Below, piece by piece: positions 1 through 9,666 of a DNA stretch of 64,000 bases (the stretch's first letter is position 1; every line of letters begins with the position of its first letter). The translations under genes were made by a program, and so were the position numbers. Under the pieces are notes generated by a model that was not told the origin of the DNA, searched no databases, and saw only the letters and a program-made list of their open reading frames with translations. This DNA comes from Mixophyes australis (Eukaryota > Chordata > Amphibia > Anura > Limnodynastidae). The DNA lies in contig JAVHZZ010000011.1 in NCBI GenBank assembly GCA_036250195.1, positions 57,262,011 through 57,326,010 on the forward strand. Reading direction: 5' to 3'.

Positions 1-370
1 GTGGGACTTTCTTAGGGGCTCTCCCTATTCTCTGGCAGGTGTCACAGGAGGCTTTGTACCGTTTCACATCCTGGGTGACTTGAGGCCAGAAAAAAGTCCG
101 CAACACCCGGGCCAACGTTTTTCTGGTGCCAAAGTGCCCCGCTTCTGGAATGTCATGGGCCAGCGCTAATAAATAGGCCCGGTAAGCCCAGGGTACTACC
201 AACTGCTTCACTTCTGTCCCTGGGTGTTGATCTAGGGTGGGGGTGACTACCCTATATAACAGCCCTTTGTCCCACACTACTTTACTGCCTGCCACTTCAC
301 CTCCCCCAGCGTCTGCTGCACTCCTCAGTTTGGCTAGGGATGGGTCAGTCTGTTGGGCCTTCCTAAATTC
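1..370 (-). pseudogene. Integrase N-terminal zinc-binding domain of the Gmr1-like element (partial)
   Basis: One minus-strand frame is open from about 370 to the window edge. It contains a short linker of the type found before gypsy integrases, a KGLLYR-like strand, then the H-x6-H pair (HDIPEAGH near 140) and a C-x2-C pair (CDTC near 45) spaced as in the gypsy H2C2 integrase zinc finger, with an F/W-W-P-type motif between them. It lies about 350 bases after protease, with no room for reverse transcriptase and RNase H. It is in a different frame from protease, so a one-base change near 350 must separate them. The integrase core is outside the window. Confidence 0.7.
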
Positions 371-528
371 CCTTCTGTCCTCCTCCCCAAATCAATTTCT
401 GGTACAACATCAGATCTTTTAGGGTTACTCACCAATGGTGCTGCCTCTGGCTCCTTGGTTCTGGTTTCTGGGGTTAGTCTTGGTGGTCTCCTTGGCGTTA
501 CGGCTTCTTGTGCAGCTGTGGCTTGCAC

Positions 529-903
529 TCAGCTCTGGCTGCGGGTCACAGCTTGCACAAAGTGAGTGACCAATCCCTGGCCCAAATCATTCCCCAAAAT
601 CACTTTTGCTGGTAGTCCATCCAGGATGCCCACCTCCACCATTCCAAATCTCGCCCCCCAATCCAAATGTACCCGGGCCACTTGAATATCTGCAAGATGG
701 CCCCCCACCGTGGAAATCCGTACCTGCTGTCCCTCCATAACTTGGGATCTTTTAATTATATCAGGCTCCACCAGGGTCAGGGATGCTCCTGAGTCTCTCA
801 ACCCCTGGACCTTGCAGTCCCCCACCCACACGTCCTGTAGATGTCCCTGCATATTCCTAGGGCTCTGCCTCCCCTCCCCCAAAATCAGGTTCACCACATA
901 CAC
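529..903 (-). CDS. Retropepsin-like aspartic protease of the Gmr1-like element
   Basis: The frame has 124 codons and overlaps the end of gag in the -1 frame. The active-site motif is DSGAS (about residue 38), preceded by a hydrophobic-glycine strand and followed by a hydrophobic stretch with the usual ILG-type second motif (VILGND) near residue 103. This is the layout of a clan AA protease that would mature the Gag-Pol polyprotein. The first codon of the open stretch is a GTG, so it is probably expressed only as a frameshift product with gag. It ends at a TGA (529-531), after which the same frame stays open to 334. That suggests the TGA is a mutation rather than a true end. Confidence 0.7.
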   Translation of the reverse strand: MYVVNLILGEGRQSPRNMQGHLQDVWVGDCKVQGLRDSGASLTLVEPDIIKRSQVMEGQQVRISTVGGHLADIQVARVHLDWGARFGMVEVGILDGLPAKVILGNDLGQGLVTHFVQAVTRSQS

Positions 904-2165
904 CCGTCCCTTGCCTCTGGCACATCAGGACAGGGTGGTTCGGCCTCAATGCCGATTTCAAAATCTCCTGGGGCATACTGTACAGCGGCCACTGGTGCAG
1001 CTCTGGCTCCTGGCATCGGACCTTTGGTACGGGGACAATCTCTCTGGAAGTGCCCCACCTGGTTGCACCGATAGCACCTCTTTGGATTCAGGTCCCAGGG
1101 TCTGGATCGGACTGGTTCATCTCTTGGATTCCGGGCAGAGTTCTCTCTAATAAAGGGGCCTCCAGGTGTCGCTAGACTTGCTGGAATTGGTCGGCTCCCC
1201 CTCCCTGCAGCTGCTTGACTAGGCATACTAGGGGCTCTCCACCTGGGTCGACTCACCACATACTCATCAGCTAGCCCTGCTGCCTCCTCCAGGGTCTCAG
1301 GTTTTCTGTCCGCCAGCCATTCCCGGATCTCTGGGGCCATTTTTAGAGTCAGCTGCTCCAGCATAATGAGCTCTTTAATTTGCTTAGCGGAGCAAGCCCC
1401 TTTCCCTTCCAACCATTTCTCACAGGCCCTCTGTAGCTGGCTGGCAAATTCCTGGTGCGACTGTGACCCTCCTTTATTTAAAGTCCTGAACTTGTATCTG
1501 TAGGTCTCTGCATTTAACTGGAATTTTACCATCAGCGCCTTTTTCACCGTACCATAATCCCCACATTCTTGAGGGCTTAGAGCCTGGTAAGCTTCCAGCG
1601 CTCTCCCAGTCAGGCTGGGTCCCAGATATTTGGACCACTTTTCCTCCTCAATCCCATGGACTCCCATCAAGTTTTCAAAAACCTGGAGATGGGTATCAAT
1701 GTCTGCAACTGCCTCTTTAAAAATTGGGACTCCACTATATCCCAGCTGAGGTCTCAACCGGGCCTCTCCCCAACCTTCTTCTCTCTGCATCTGGGGTACC
1801 TCAATTGCTACCCCCAACATTGCTTGGAGTACGGCTGCCCTTTCATGCAGGGTTGCCCTTTCCCCCAGTGCTGTCAGCCAATCTTGAAACACTGCTGGAG
1901 TGCCGGACGGTGGTCTGGGTTGTGTCCCACTGGGGGGTCTCTGTGGCTGGCCTTTGGCCTCCTCCTCCTCCACCTCTGACTCTTCCATCTCCACAGGGTA
2001 AGCCCTTTTCCATTCCATTAGTTTGGCCACCAGAACTTCACGCACGTCTGTGTCATCAAAGTCCACCCCTTTGGTTCTGCAGAACCCCTGCAAGTGTTGT
2101 TTCCTTGCTTTCATATAGAATCTCTCTGTGGCTTTTAAACTGATCTGCTCTGCTTCTGTGGCCAT
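891..2165 (-). CDS. Gag polyprotein with SCAN-like capsid region and CCHC zinc knuckle
   Basis: This is an open frame of 424 codons starting at an ATG at 2165. The N-terminus is charged and acidic, with a helical stretch. Residues about 190-310 hold the capsid part: an R-x-K-F-R-like segment, a cysteine-lysine-tryptophan-leucine segment, and a leucine-rich stretch ending in a conserved-looking glutamate-rich tail. This order matches SCAN domains and the gag of Gmr1-like elements. A classical zinc knuckle follows at about residues 364-377 (CYRCNQVGHFQRDC, C-x2-C-x4-H-x4-C). The frame ends 13 bases inside the protease frame, which is offset by -1. Gag would form the retrotransposon particle and bind its RNA. 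No slippery heptamer is obvious in the overlap. Confidence 0.75.
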   Translation of the reverse strand: MATEAEQISLKATERFYMKARKQHLQGFCRTKGVDFDDTDVREVLVAKLMEWKRAYPVEMEESEVEEEEAKGQPQRPPSGTQPRPPSGTPAVFQDWLTALGERATLHERAAVLQAMLGVAIEVPQMQREEGWGEARLRPQLGYSGVPIFKEAVADIDTHLQVFENLMGVHGIEEEKWSKYLGPSLTGRALEAYQALSPQECGDYGTVKKALMVKFQLNAETYRYKFRTLNKGGSQSHQEFASQLQRACEKWLEGKGACSAKQIKELIMLEQLTLKMAPEIREWLADRKPETLEEAAGLADEYVVSRPRWRAPSMPSQAAAGRGSRPIPASLATPGGPFIRENSARNPRDEPVRSRPWDLNPKRCYRCNQVGHFQRDCPRTKGPMPGARAAPVAAVQYAPGDFEIGIEAEPPCPDVPEARDGCMW

Positions 2166-2321
2166 TCCTGCTGACTTCCCAGCTAGGTTCTTTTTTTACT
2201 AACACTGGTGCTGACAGACTGTTGACTTGTGTCCTTACAGAGCCTGACCGTATCTGGATACGAGTCCCTGCTCTCTACCCAAACGTTGGGACTGTGTGAC
2301 CCCACTGCTTGCCACCAAAAT

Positions 2322-3120
2322 TGTGAGGACACCGTGGTTAGAACCAAAGCTCACTAGATACCCTGTCCTCTAGGCTCACAGGTCACACAGGTAAGGAGAC
2401 AGGAAAGAAATAATAATCCCTTTTATTAAACAAAGTGTACACACTTAGTAAAATACAACAGTGCTCTCCAAGGAGAAACTTGTTTCCCCACCAGATATAT
2501 CAAGTGTCAGAAAATCACCAGTGCAAGTAAAAACTCCCCAACAAAGTCCCCAGCAGGTTACCTCCAAGCACAGAGTCCTAGCAGGCCCAAACTCCTGGTA
2601 ATAAAATCCACAGCTGACAATCCAAGTGGGCCACGGTTTCTGATCCTTAAGGTGGGTCTGTGTATCTTGCTGATCCCAGCCGCTCGGCCAACTCTCCACC
2701 AGATTGGTGGGACCCTGGGTATAGTCTCCCTACCGATGTAGGCTCACCAATTCCCCAGAATCTGCGAGTGTCTCCCGATGGAGTGGTAACAGAATCAGTC
2801 CTAGAGGTACACTGTCCGATCTCTGTCAAGAAGCTCCTGCCTTAAGCATTCCTTTAAGGCCCTGCGAGAATACGGTTACTCTCCAACAGTCCAAGTCCTC
2901 ACTGTCTCAAGATTCTCCAACAACTTCCTGCCTCCCCCAGACAGCTCCCCTTTTGTCCCTTCCACAACCCCCCACTCATTGTCCTCTTCTGATTGGTGGT
3001 GTGGAGAGTTTGGGTGGTAACAGGGGTGGAAATAGTGCATGACATCAGTGGTCTCCCCCCTGCGGTGATGGTGCCATTCGGACTGTGTTGCAGACTTGCT
3101 AGAACAATAGTTAGCAAACA
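2322..3120 (-). repeat. 5' LTR of the Gmr1-like element
   Basis: The segment begins TGTGAGG and ends AAACA, giving TGT...ACA termini, and lies just upstream of gag in the reading direction. A minus-strand AATAAA is present at about 2423-2428, consistent with a polyadenylation signal near the R/U5 side. The bases after the LTR in the minus direction (about 2318-2305) include TGGTGGCAAGC, a plausible primer-binding site. The left LTR partner is outside the window, so boundaries rest on the terminal dinucleotides only. Confidence 0.5.
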
Positions 3121-3380
3121 GGGAGAGACCCCCTCCTGATTTTAGATAAGGTCCTGACCCTCCTCTTTTTAACCCATTCCACTACTTTTTGATGTCACAG
3201 GGTCCACAGCTGATTCCCACTTCCTGTGAGCTGCCTCTCCCCTCCCTCTCTGGACACCACAGCAATAAGAGATCTGGCCACCGGGCGGCATTTAATAACA
3301 GAGTGGGCCATGGTTGTTCAGTTGGCCCACTGAGGACAGACCGGGTTGGCAGGATATTCTCAATATAAGGCCCGGGTCTG
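3121..3380. other. Unassigned sequence between gypsy LTR and PLE fragment
   Basis: No motif recognised. A minus-strand open stretch of 77 codons crosses it but shows no family signature and runs out of the PLE fragment by chance. Confidence 0.3.
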
Positions 3381-4668
3381 TCACAAATAGTATGTGTGTT
3401 CACATCCTTCTGCATGTCTTATGCAAGTATAAAGCGATTTCACGTCGCATGTGACTAGATGGTAAGAATCTTTCCATTTGATTTTATCTAAACTCTTTAG
3501 AATTGCTGTTGTGTCTTTGAGATAGCTCCGTTGGATTTTAACCAGATCCTGTAAAAAGTAATCAATATAGCCTAATAGGTTGGCAGTGATACTATTAATG
3601 CCAGACACTATCGGACGACCAGGAGGGTTGGTTTTGTCTTTATGTATTTTCGGTAGAAAATAAAACACAGGTATTCTTGGATGCTCAATACACAAATATG
3701 AATGTTCTTTTTATTCAATATACCTAAATGTAGTCCCTCTTCCAGCAGTTCTTTCAATTCTACCAGATACTGGGAAGTGGGGTCTCTTTCGAGTTTTTTA
3801 TACGTGCTTTCGTCTAACAAGAGTCTCTCACACTCTCTGGAATAGTTAATGACATCCATGACCACTATACCCCCTCCCTTATCAGCTGGCTTGATTATTA
3901 GATCATTATTCCTTTTGAGTTGTTCCATAGCTAATTTCTCACCTTGTGATATGTTTTGTTTGGACTTGATTTTTTCCGGAAGTGATTCTATTTCTTTTTC
4001 TACCAACTTCTGAAATGTTACAATAGATGAACCTTTCACAAAGGATGGATAAAATTTGCTGCTTGATTTAAGATCTGTATGTTTATACTCAGAAATTTCT
4101 TTATTCTGTACATTTTCTTGTGTTTGTCTCAAAAAATATTTCTTAAGACATAATTTCCTTACAAATTTATGCAAATCGAGATACATCTCGAATTTATTGG
4201 GTTGTGATTGTGGTGCAAACTTAAGACCCTTCTGTAGAAGTGATGTCTGATCTTCGGTAAGGGTGTGTTGACTAAGGTTAACTATAGGACTTTTTTCTTC
4301 ATTGGCAGAAATAGCATATCTTTTTAATTTCTGATATTTTCCACCTCTTGTGCCTCTCCAAATTTCTTTCTTTTTACTTGGGGAATGTGATTGACAGGGT
4401 TGGCTAATAGATCCTCTGTTCCAAATAGGAGGCCTAAAAAATCTTCTGACTCTTTAGATAGGGTCCTCTTCCTCGTATTTGTATTACTCTTCTGAATATT
4501 AGACATAAGAGTTTTAGCTGTATTTCCTAACTGAGTTTTGGCATCATTCTCCCCTTGGACAAAGGATTTTTTCATAGTTTCTTCTCTATGATCTAAATTC
4601 CTTTTTGGAGTGTAATGGAACCAACACACATATTTGTAAATAGTACACATTATTCGTAGTTGCAACAC
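3381..4668 (-). pseudogene. Penelope-like element reverse transcriptase, N-terminal half (broken)
   Basis: Three overlapping minus-strand open stretches (4668-4324, 4186-3608, 3695-3381) make up the first half of a Penelope-like element (PLE) protein, separated by frameshifts. The first is lysine-rich. The second contains NNDLIIKPADKGGGIVVMD, the conserved start of PLE reverse transcriptase. The third contains LPKIHK and PGRPIVSG, the fingers motifs of this family, then DVKSLYT, which carries the first catalytic aspartate. After this the similarity stops near 3385, so the palm with the second aspartate pair, the thumb and the GIY-YIG endonuclease are missing. A complementary C-terminal half of a PLE lies at 53347-54674, but the two belong to different insertions. 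Confidence 0.75.
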
Positions 4669-5360
4669 AGTTATTTATGTCGAAATATAGTAGTGTTTAT
4701 GTGTAATATTATAAGTTATATGCATATTAGTGATACATATGGTTCAGGTTAAAAGAAATGTGTCATGTCTAATATCATAGTAATCCCCTTTACATCAGCA
4801 GCTGTTTGGTGCATTCAGCGAAGAGATTGCACATTGCATACTCTAGTTATTGATGTCAGGGAATAAATCTTTTCTATGATTATTAACTGTCAAATGCAAA
4901 TGGACTGATTGTAATTGGAGTGTGGCGGGAAGAACAGAGGAGTGTGGCAGGAAGAACAGAGCAGTGTGGCGGGAAGAACAGAGCAGTTTGGCGGGAAGAA
5001 CAGAGCTCATCCCCTGGAGAGACCCCCACCTTTGGATTCCTTAGATTGAATCAGCCTATGATGTGTAACCCCCTGGACCCTCCTGATGCCTGGACCAATA
5101 GAAGCAAGCTATACCACCTACATTGTTTGACTGTATCTCTGTTTGCATATAAGCAGTAGCTCTCATGCAGTGTTCAGTCACCTAGACCACAGACTTCAGG
5201 ACTGAATGACTGTACACTGGATCCAGAGCGCCTGCGATAAGTAACGGCTGTACTTATTATTTCGCTTGAATATATTCTGCTACTTTTTGAGAATAAATAT
5301 TTGTGCATTGGAAACACAAATCGAGATTCGACAATCGTTATTTGATAGCGACAAAACACT
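4620..5360 (-). repeat. Repeat copy 1, inverted partner of 34485-35130 (possible PLE 5' region)
   Basis: The sequence from 4620 to 5360 is closely matched, in reverse complement, by 34485-35130. Shared landmarks include the GGATCCAGAGCGCCTGCGAT block (5220-5239, versus 34604-34623 reversed), the CGACAATCGTTAT terminal block (5329-5341) and the ATGTCGAAATATAGTAGT block near 4678. It lies immediately upstream, in the minus direction, of the PLE coding remnant, so it may be that element's 5' untranslated region or terminal repeat. Confidence 0.6.
4920..5008. repeat. 22-bp tandem repeat, four copies
   Basis: The unit TGTGGCGGGAAGAACAGAGC and slight variants recur at 4921, 4943, 4965 and 4987. 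It lies inside repeat copy 1 and is not seen in the inverted partner. Confidence 0.85.
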
Positions 5361-5967
5361 CATAACAGCACAAAAAAAGAAGAAAAGTATCAAAATATTA
5401 AAACATATTAATAATATAGTGACCCGCCCATGAAATACATTATGATGTTAATGTCTACTATACACAAAGTGCATTGTTACATTCACTCTTCATTGCAAAC
5501 ACATGTTCTAGCATGTATACGGAACCATCATCATTGGCACTGACACCAGATGCAAGTGTACCTGGTGCAAGTAATACAACTGCAAATCATTTACCTTAGA
5601 GACGCCCAAAGCTTGAATTGGATGATGCTGCGTGCACTTGAACCTGGCACTCCCTTACTGTATATACACCCCTTCTCCTCCCTGTTCCGCCCATGAAATT
5701 GTAGCCTGTCTTAATTGTCGCTCGAAGATGAGTTGTATACACTCACACATTTAAATGTTAAAAATGATTTTATGCTAAAAATCTAGTGTGATAACTTTCA
5801 CCCACGGGGTAGCATGCAGCCCTGGTTAAGAACCACTGATCTAAGGTAACATAAGTTAATACTATATTCACTAAGTCTGCTTGAACATGCAAAAATCTTC
5901 ATTTTATTATTTCCATTCTGTAGCATACTTTGAGCTCACAATTTTGATACTGTGTTATAGATAGCAG
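5361..5967. other. Non-coding sequence upstream of TTC36 exon 2
   Basis: No gene or clear element recognised. The stretch GGTTAAGAACCACTGATC (5824-5841) resembles the end of dispersed repeats common in vertebrate genomes. No TTC36 exon 1 was found here; it probably lies left of the window. Confidence 0.3.
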
Positions 5968-6149
5968 TTTCCCAGCTGCTCTTGTGGAAGAAGCTCGTAA
6001 CTTAGAGCTCTGCGGTGTTAATGCAGCGGATACTGGAGATGTGAAGACAGCTGTGCAGAAATTCAGTGAGGCTATTGCCCTCCTTCCTGATCGGGCATCT
6101 GCATACAATAATCGTGCTCAGGCTCTACGACTAGAGGGGGATGTGACAG
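5968..6149 (+). CDS. ttc36: TTC36 exon 2 (tetratricopeptide repeat protein 36)
   Basis: This internal exon encodes about 60 residues that read as the first tetratricopeptide repeat of TTC36: a leucine/glutamate-rich helix, an alanine-aspartate-x-glycine turn, and the motif [15 protein letters not shown], which closely matches vertebrate TTC36. I placed the acceptor after the CAG at 5965-5967 because the next codons (F-P) then align with the family. AG dinucleotides at 5960 and 5964 are alternatives. The donor is G|GTAAAA at 6149/6150, giving a phase 1 junction that fits the exon at 33937 exactly. TPR proteins act as protein-interaction scaffolds, and TTC36 is a cytosolic protein known mainly from liver and kidney. 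Exon 1 is not in the window. Confidence 0.88.
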
Positions 6150-6920
6150 GTAAAAATATAGTAAAGTTGTATGTTGCATAGCAAGAATTACTTACATTGT
6201 GGGACTACAAAAATGCTTTAATTCATTGACTTCAACTATCAACTATTTCTCAGGGCTTTGGTTCTCTCCTGTATGCAGGGCCGGATTAAGCCAATGTAGG
6301 CCCCTGGGCTAAGGGTACTGTGAGGCCAACAGTAATTATAAATGAGCGGGCTCGGATTGCGCTAATCCGAGCCCACCCGAACAGTGCGGATCCGACGGGA
6401 TCCGAGCACTGTTCGGGTACTTCCGGCGGCGAAATGAATCGAAAACGGGGCTATGACATCCAAGTCTCGCGTCGGATCTCACGAGACTCGGATGTCATAA
6501 ATTCCCCGCTCGCGGCCGCCATCTTCATTCTGGGTCAGATCACTGAAGAGGGAGGTTGTAGTTTGGGAGCCCCTGTCACTCTGTCCTGCTTATTGAAGTG
6601 GTTACTTAGTCCTGTGCTCTGTCCTTCTGATCAGTTTAGTGGTGCTTTGTCCAGTGCTCTGTCCTGCTGAGTCCAGTGGTGCTTTGTCCAGTGCTCTGTC
6701 CTGCTGAGTCCAGTGGTGCTGTGTCCTGTGCTCTGTCCTGCTGAGTCCAGTGGTGCTGCCTGTGTCCTGTGCTCTGTTCTTCTAAGGCCATTGTTATTTT
6801 AAAATTATTAAAAAATCATAAAAAAATAAAAAAAAATAACAAAAAAATTATACAAAAATAATTTTAAAAAAAGATAAAAAAATTATTTGAAAAGTATAAA
6901 AAAAATTTTTAGTGCAATAT

Positions 6921-8530
6921 ATTCTTGCAGTCCAGAAATATTAGTACTGCAATATTTACCTACGTTCACTGTTCTTGCAGTCCAGAAATATTAGTACTGC
7001 AATATTTACCTACGTTCACTGTTCTTGCAGTCCAGAAATAATAGTACTGCAATATTTACCAACGTTCACTAAATATTAGTACTGCAATGTTTACCTACGT
7101 TCACTATTCTTGCAGTCCAGAAATATTAGTACTGCAATATTTACGTACGTTCACTGTTCTTGCAGTCCAGAAATATTAGTACTGCGAAATTAAAAAACGT
7201 TCACTGTTCTTGCAGTCCAGAAATATTAGTACTGCAATATTTACCTACGTTCACTGTTCTTGCAGGCCAGAAATATTAGTACTGCAATATTTACCTACGT
7301 TCACTGTTCTTGCAGTCCAGAAATAATAGTACTGCGAAATTAAAATACGTTCACTGTTCTTGCAGTCCAGAAATATTAGTACTGCAATATTTACCTACGT
7401 TCACTGTTCTTGCAGTCCAGAAATATTAGTACTGCAATATTTACCTACGTTCACTGTTCTTGCAGGCCAGAAATATTAGTACTGCAATATTTACCTACGT
7501 TCACTATTCTTGCAGTCCAGAAATATTAGTACTGCAATATTTACCTACGTTCACTGTTCTTGCAGTCCAGAAATATTAGTACTGCGAAATTAAAAAACGT
7601 TCACTGTTCTTGCAGTCCAGAAATATTAGTACTGCAATATTTACCTACGTTCACTGTTCTTGCAGGCCAGAAATATTAGTACTGCAATATTTACCTACGT
7701 TCACTGTTCTTACAGTCCAGAAATATAGTACTGCAATATTTACCTATGTTCACTGTTCTTGCAGTCCAGAAATATTAGTACTGCGAAATTAAAATACGTT
7801 CACTGTTCTTGCAGTCCAGAAATATTAGTACTGCAATATTTACCTACGTTCACTGTTCTTGCAGGCCAGAAATATTAGTACTGCAATATTTACCTACGTT
7901 CACTGTTCTTGCAGTCCAGAAATATTAGTACTGCAATATTTACCTACATTCACTGTTCTTGCAGTCCAGAAATATTAGTACTGCAATTTTTACCTACGTT
8001 CACTGTTCTTGCAGTCCAGAAATATTAGTACTGCGAAATTAAAATACGTTCACTGTTCTTGCAGTCCAGAAATATTAATACTGCAATATTTACCTATGTT
8101 CACTGTTCTTGCAGGCCAGAAATATTAGTACTGCAATATTTACCTACGTTCACTGTTCTTGCAGTCCAGAAATATTAGTACTGCGAAATTAAAATACGTT
8201 CACTGTTCTTGCAGTCCAGAAATATTAGTACTGCAATATTTACCTACGTTCACTGTTCTTGCAGGCCAGAAATATTAGTACTGCGAAATTAAAATACGTT
8301 CACTGTTCTTGCAGTCCAGAAATATTAATACTGCAATATTTACCTATGTTCACTGTTCTTGCAGGCCAGAAATATTAGTACTGCAATATTTACCTACGTT
8401 CACTGTTCTTGCAGTCCAGAAATATTAGTACTGCGAAATTAAAATACGTTCTCTGTTCTTGCAGTCCAGAAATATTAGTACTGCAATATTTACCTACGTT
8501 CACTGTTCTTGCAGTCCACAAATATTAGTA
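6921..8530. repeat. 50-bp minisatellite array inside hAT copy 1, about 32 units
   Basis: The unit starts GTTCTTGCAGTCCAGAAATA, continues TTAGTACTGCAATATTTACC and ends TACGTTCACT. Variants with GGCCAG and with GCGAAATTAAAATACG recur in a patterned order, suggesting a higher-order repeat. Each unit contains GCAGTCCAG. Confidence 0.92.
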
Positions 8531-8547
8531 CCAGAGATTAAACTATA

Positions 8548-9570
8548 ATGGAGTACAAAAATTTGGAGTATAAAGTAGGGAAAGATCAAGACCCACTTCC
8601 TCCTAGTGCTGAAGCTGCTGCCACTAGTCATGACATAGACGATGAAATGCCATCAACGTTGTCTGCCAAGGCCGATGCCCAATCTCCTAGTAGAGGGCAT
8701 GTAAAATCCAAAAACCCAAAGTTAACTTAAATTAGCAAAAAAATTAAATTAAAAACATCTGAGGAGAAACGTAAACTTGCCAATATGCCATTTACGACAC
8801 GGAGTGGCAAGGAACGGCTTAGGCCCTGGCCCGTGTTCAGGACTAGCGGTTCAGCTCCACCCAAGGATCTAAGCCCTCCTCCTCCCCCCCCTCCAAAAAA
8901 ATAAAGAGAGTTAAGCTGTCATCAACAACACAGCAAACAACTCTGCCTTATAAACAGATGACATCACAAATCCCCAAGGTGAGTCCAAGGGTGTTGGTGG
9001 TTGCGAAGCCTGACCTTCCCATCACTGTACGGGAAGAGGTGACTCCTTCCACCATTTGCAGCATGCCCTCTGTATATGTTGGAAGGATCACCCACAGTCC
9101 AGTTACAGATTTGGCTAATGAAGGTGTGAATGTTGTACACTGGGAGGAGGATATTGATGTAGCTGGCGCTGAGGAGGAACTTGACGAGGAGGATGCTGAT
9201 GTGGTTATCTTAAATGAGGCACCAGGGAAGGAAACAGTTGTTGTCCATGGGATGAAAAAGCCCTGGGCAGAAGACCAAAAAATGCACCTCTTCGGTCTGG
9301 AGTTATTTCTATCCCAATCCGGACAACAAATGTATGGCCATATGTACCTTATGTAAAGCTCAAATAAGCAGGGGTAAGGATCTTGGCCACCTAGGGACAA
9401 CCTCCCTTATACGTCACCTGAAGAACCTTCATAATTCAGTGTTTAGTTCAGGACCTGTGACTAGGACCGTCAGCAGCCCAGGGACCCCTAAATCCCTTGG
9501 TCCTGTTGTATCCACACCAACAACACCCTCCTCATCAATTTCCTCCACCATCTCGATCAGAGATAGTCCT
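8548..9570 (+). pseudogene. hAT transposase N-terminal remnant (copy 1)
   Basis: This segment aligns with the first ~320 codons of the transposase at 17861-20857. Its ATG at 8548 corresponds to the second in-frame ATG of the large copy, which identifies 17861 as the likely true start. The copy has a stop at 8728-8730, several frameshifts, and an insertion of about 80 bases relative to the large copy. The BED-type zinc finger segment (C-x2-C then H-x4-H) is still recognisable at 9330-9440. The similarity ends at CCTGCAG (9569-9575), where minisatellite-like sequence takes over. The catalytic domain is absent. Confidence 0.85.
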
Positions 9571-9666
9571 GCAGTCCAGAAATATTAGTACCAGAGATTA
9601 AACTACGTTCACTATTCCTGCTGTCCAGAAATATTAGTACCAGAGATTAAACTACGTTCACTGTTC
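9571..9666. repeat. Filler of two array-like units at the deletion junction of hAT copy 1
   Basis: Two units beginning GCAGTCCAGAAATATTAGTA, with ACCAGAGATTAAACTACGTT, fill the gap between the transposase remnant and the 3' block (ATTGGTTTGTTAAAGTG) that in the large copy lies after the stop codon. Confidence 0.75.

Larger units (their letters stand above)
1..3120 (-). mobile_element. Gmr1-like Ty3/gypsy retrotransposon, 5' part (continues beyond position 1)
   Basis: Read on the minus strand, the order is LTR (2322-3120), gag (2165-891), aspartic protease (903-529) and then an integrase zinc-binding domain (about 370-1). In ordinary Ty3/gypsy elements reverse transcriptase follows protease. 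Integrase straight after protease is the order known for Gmr1-type elements. The gag also carries a SCAN-like region, and the SCAN domain of vertebrate transcription factors is thought to descend from Gmr1-like gag. The reverse transcriptase and 3' LTR would lie left of the window. Gag and protease are open, but an in-frame TGA at 529-531 and a frame change near 350 suggest the copy is not fully intact. Confidence is high for a gypsy element and moderate for the Gmr1 group. Confidence 0.75.

Noticed and set aside
3182..3415. Open stretch continuing from the PLE fragment
   Set aside because: Similarity to PLE ends near 3385, and the rest shows no family signature.
1..5967. Search for TTC36 exon 1
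   Set aside because: No sequence encoding the expected start with a splice donor in the right phase was found; it is probably left of the window.
6921..8530. Short open stretches within the 50-bp array (for example 7610-7792)
   Set aside because: They are translations of the tandem repeat, with no start context or conservation.
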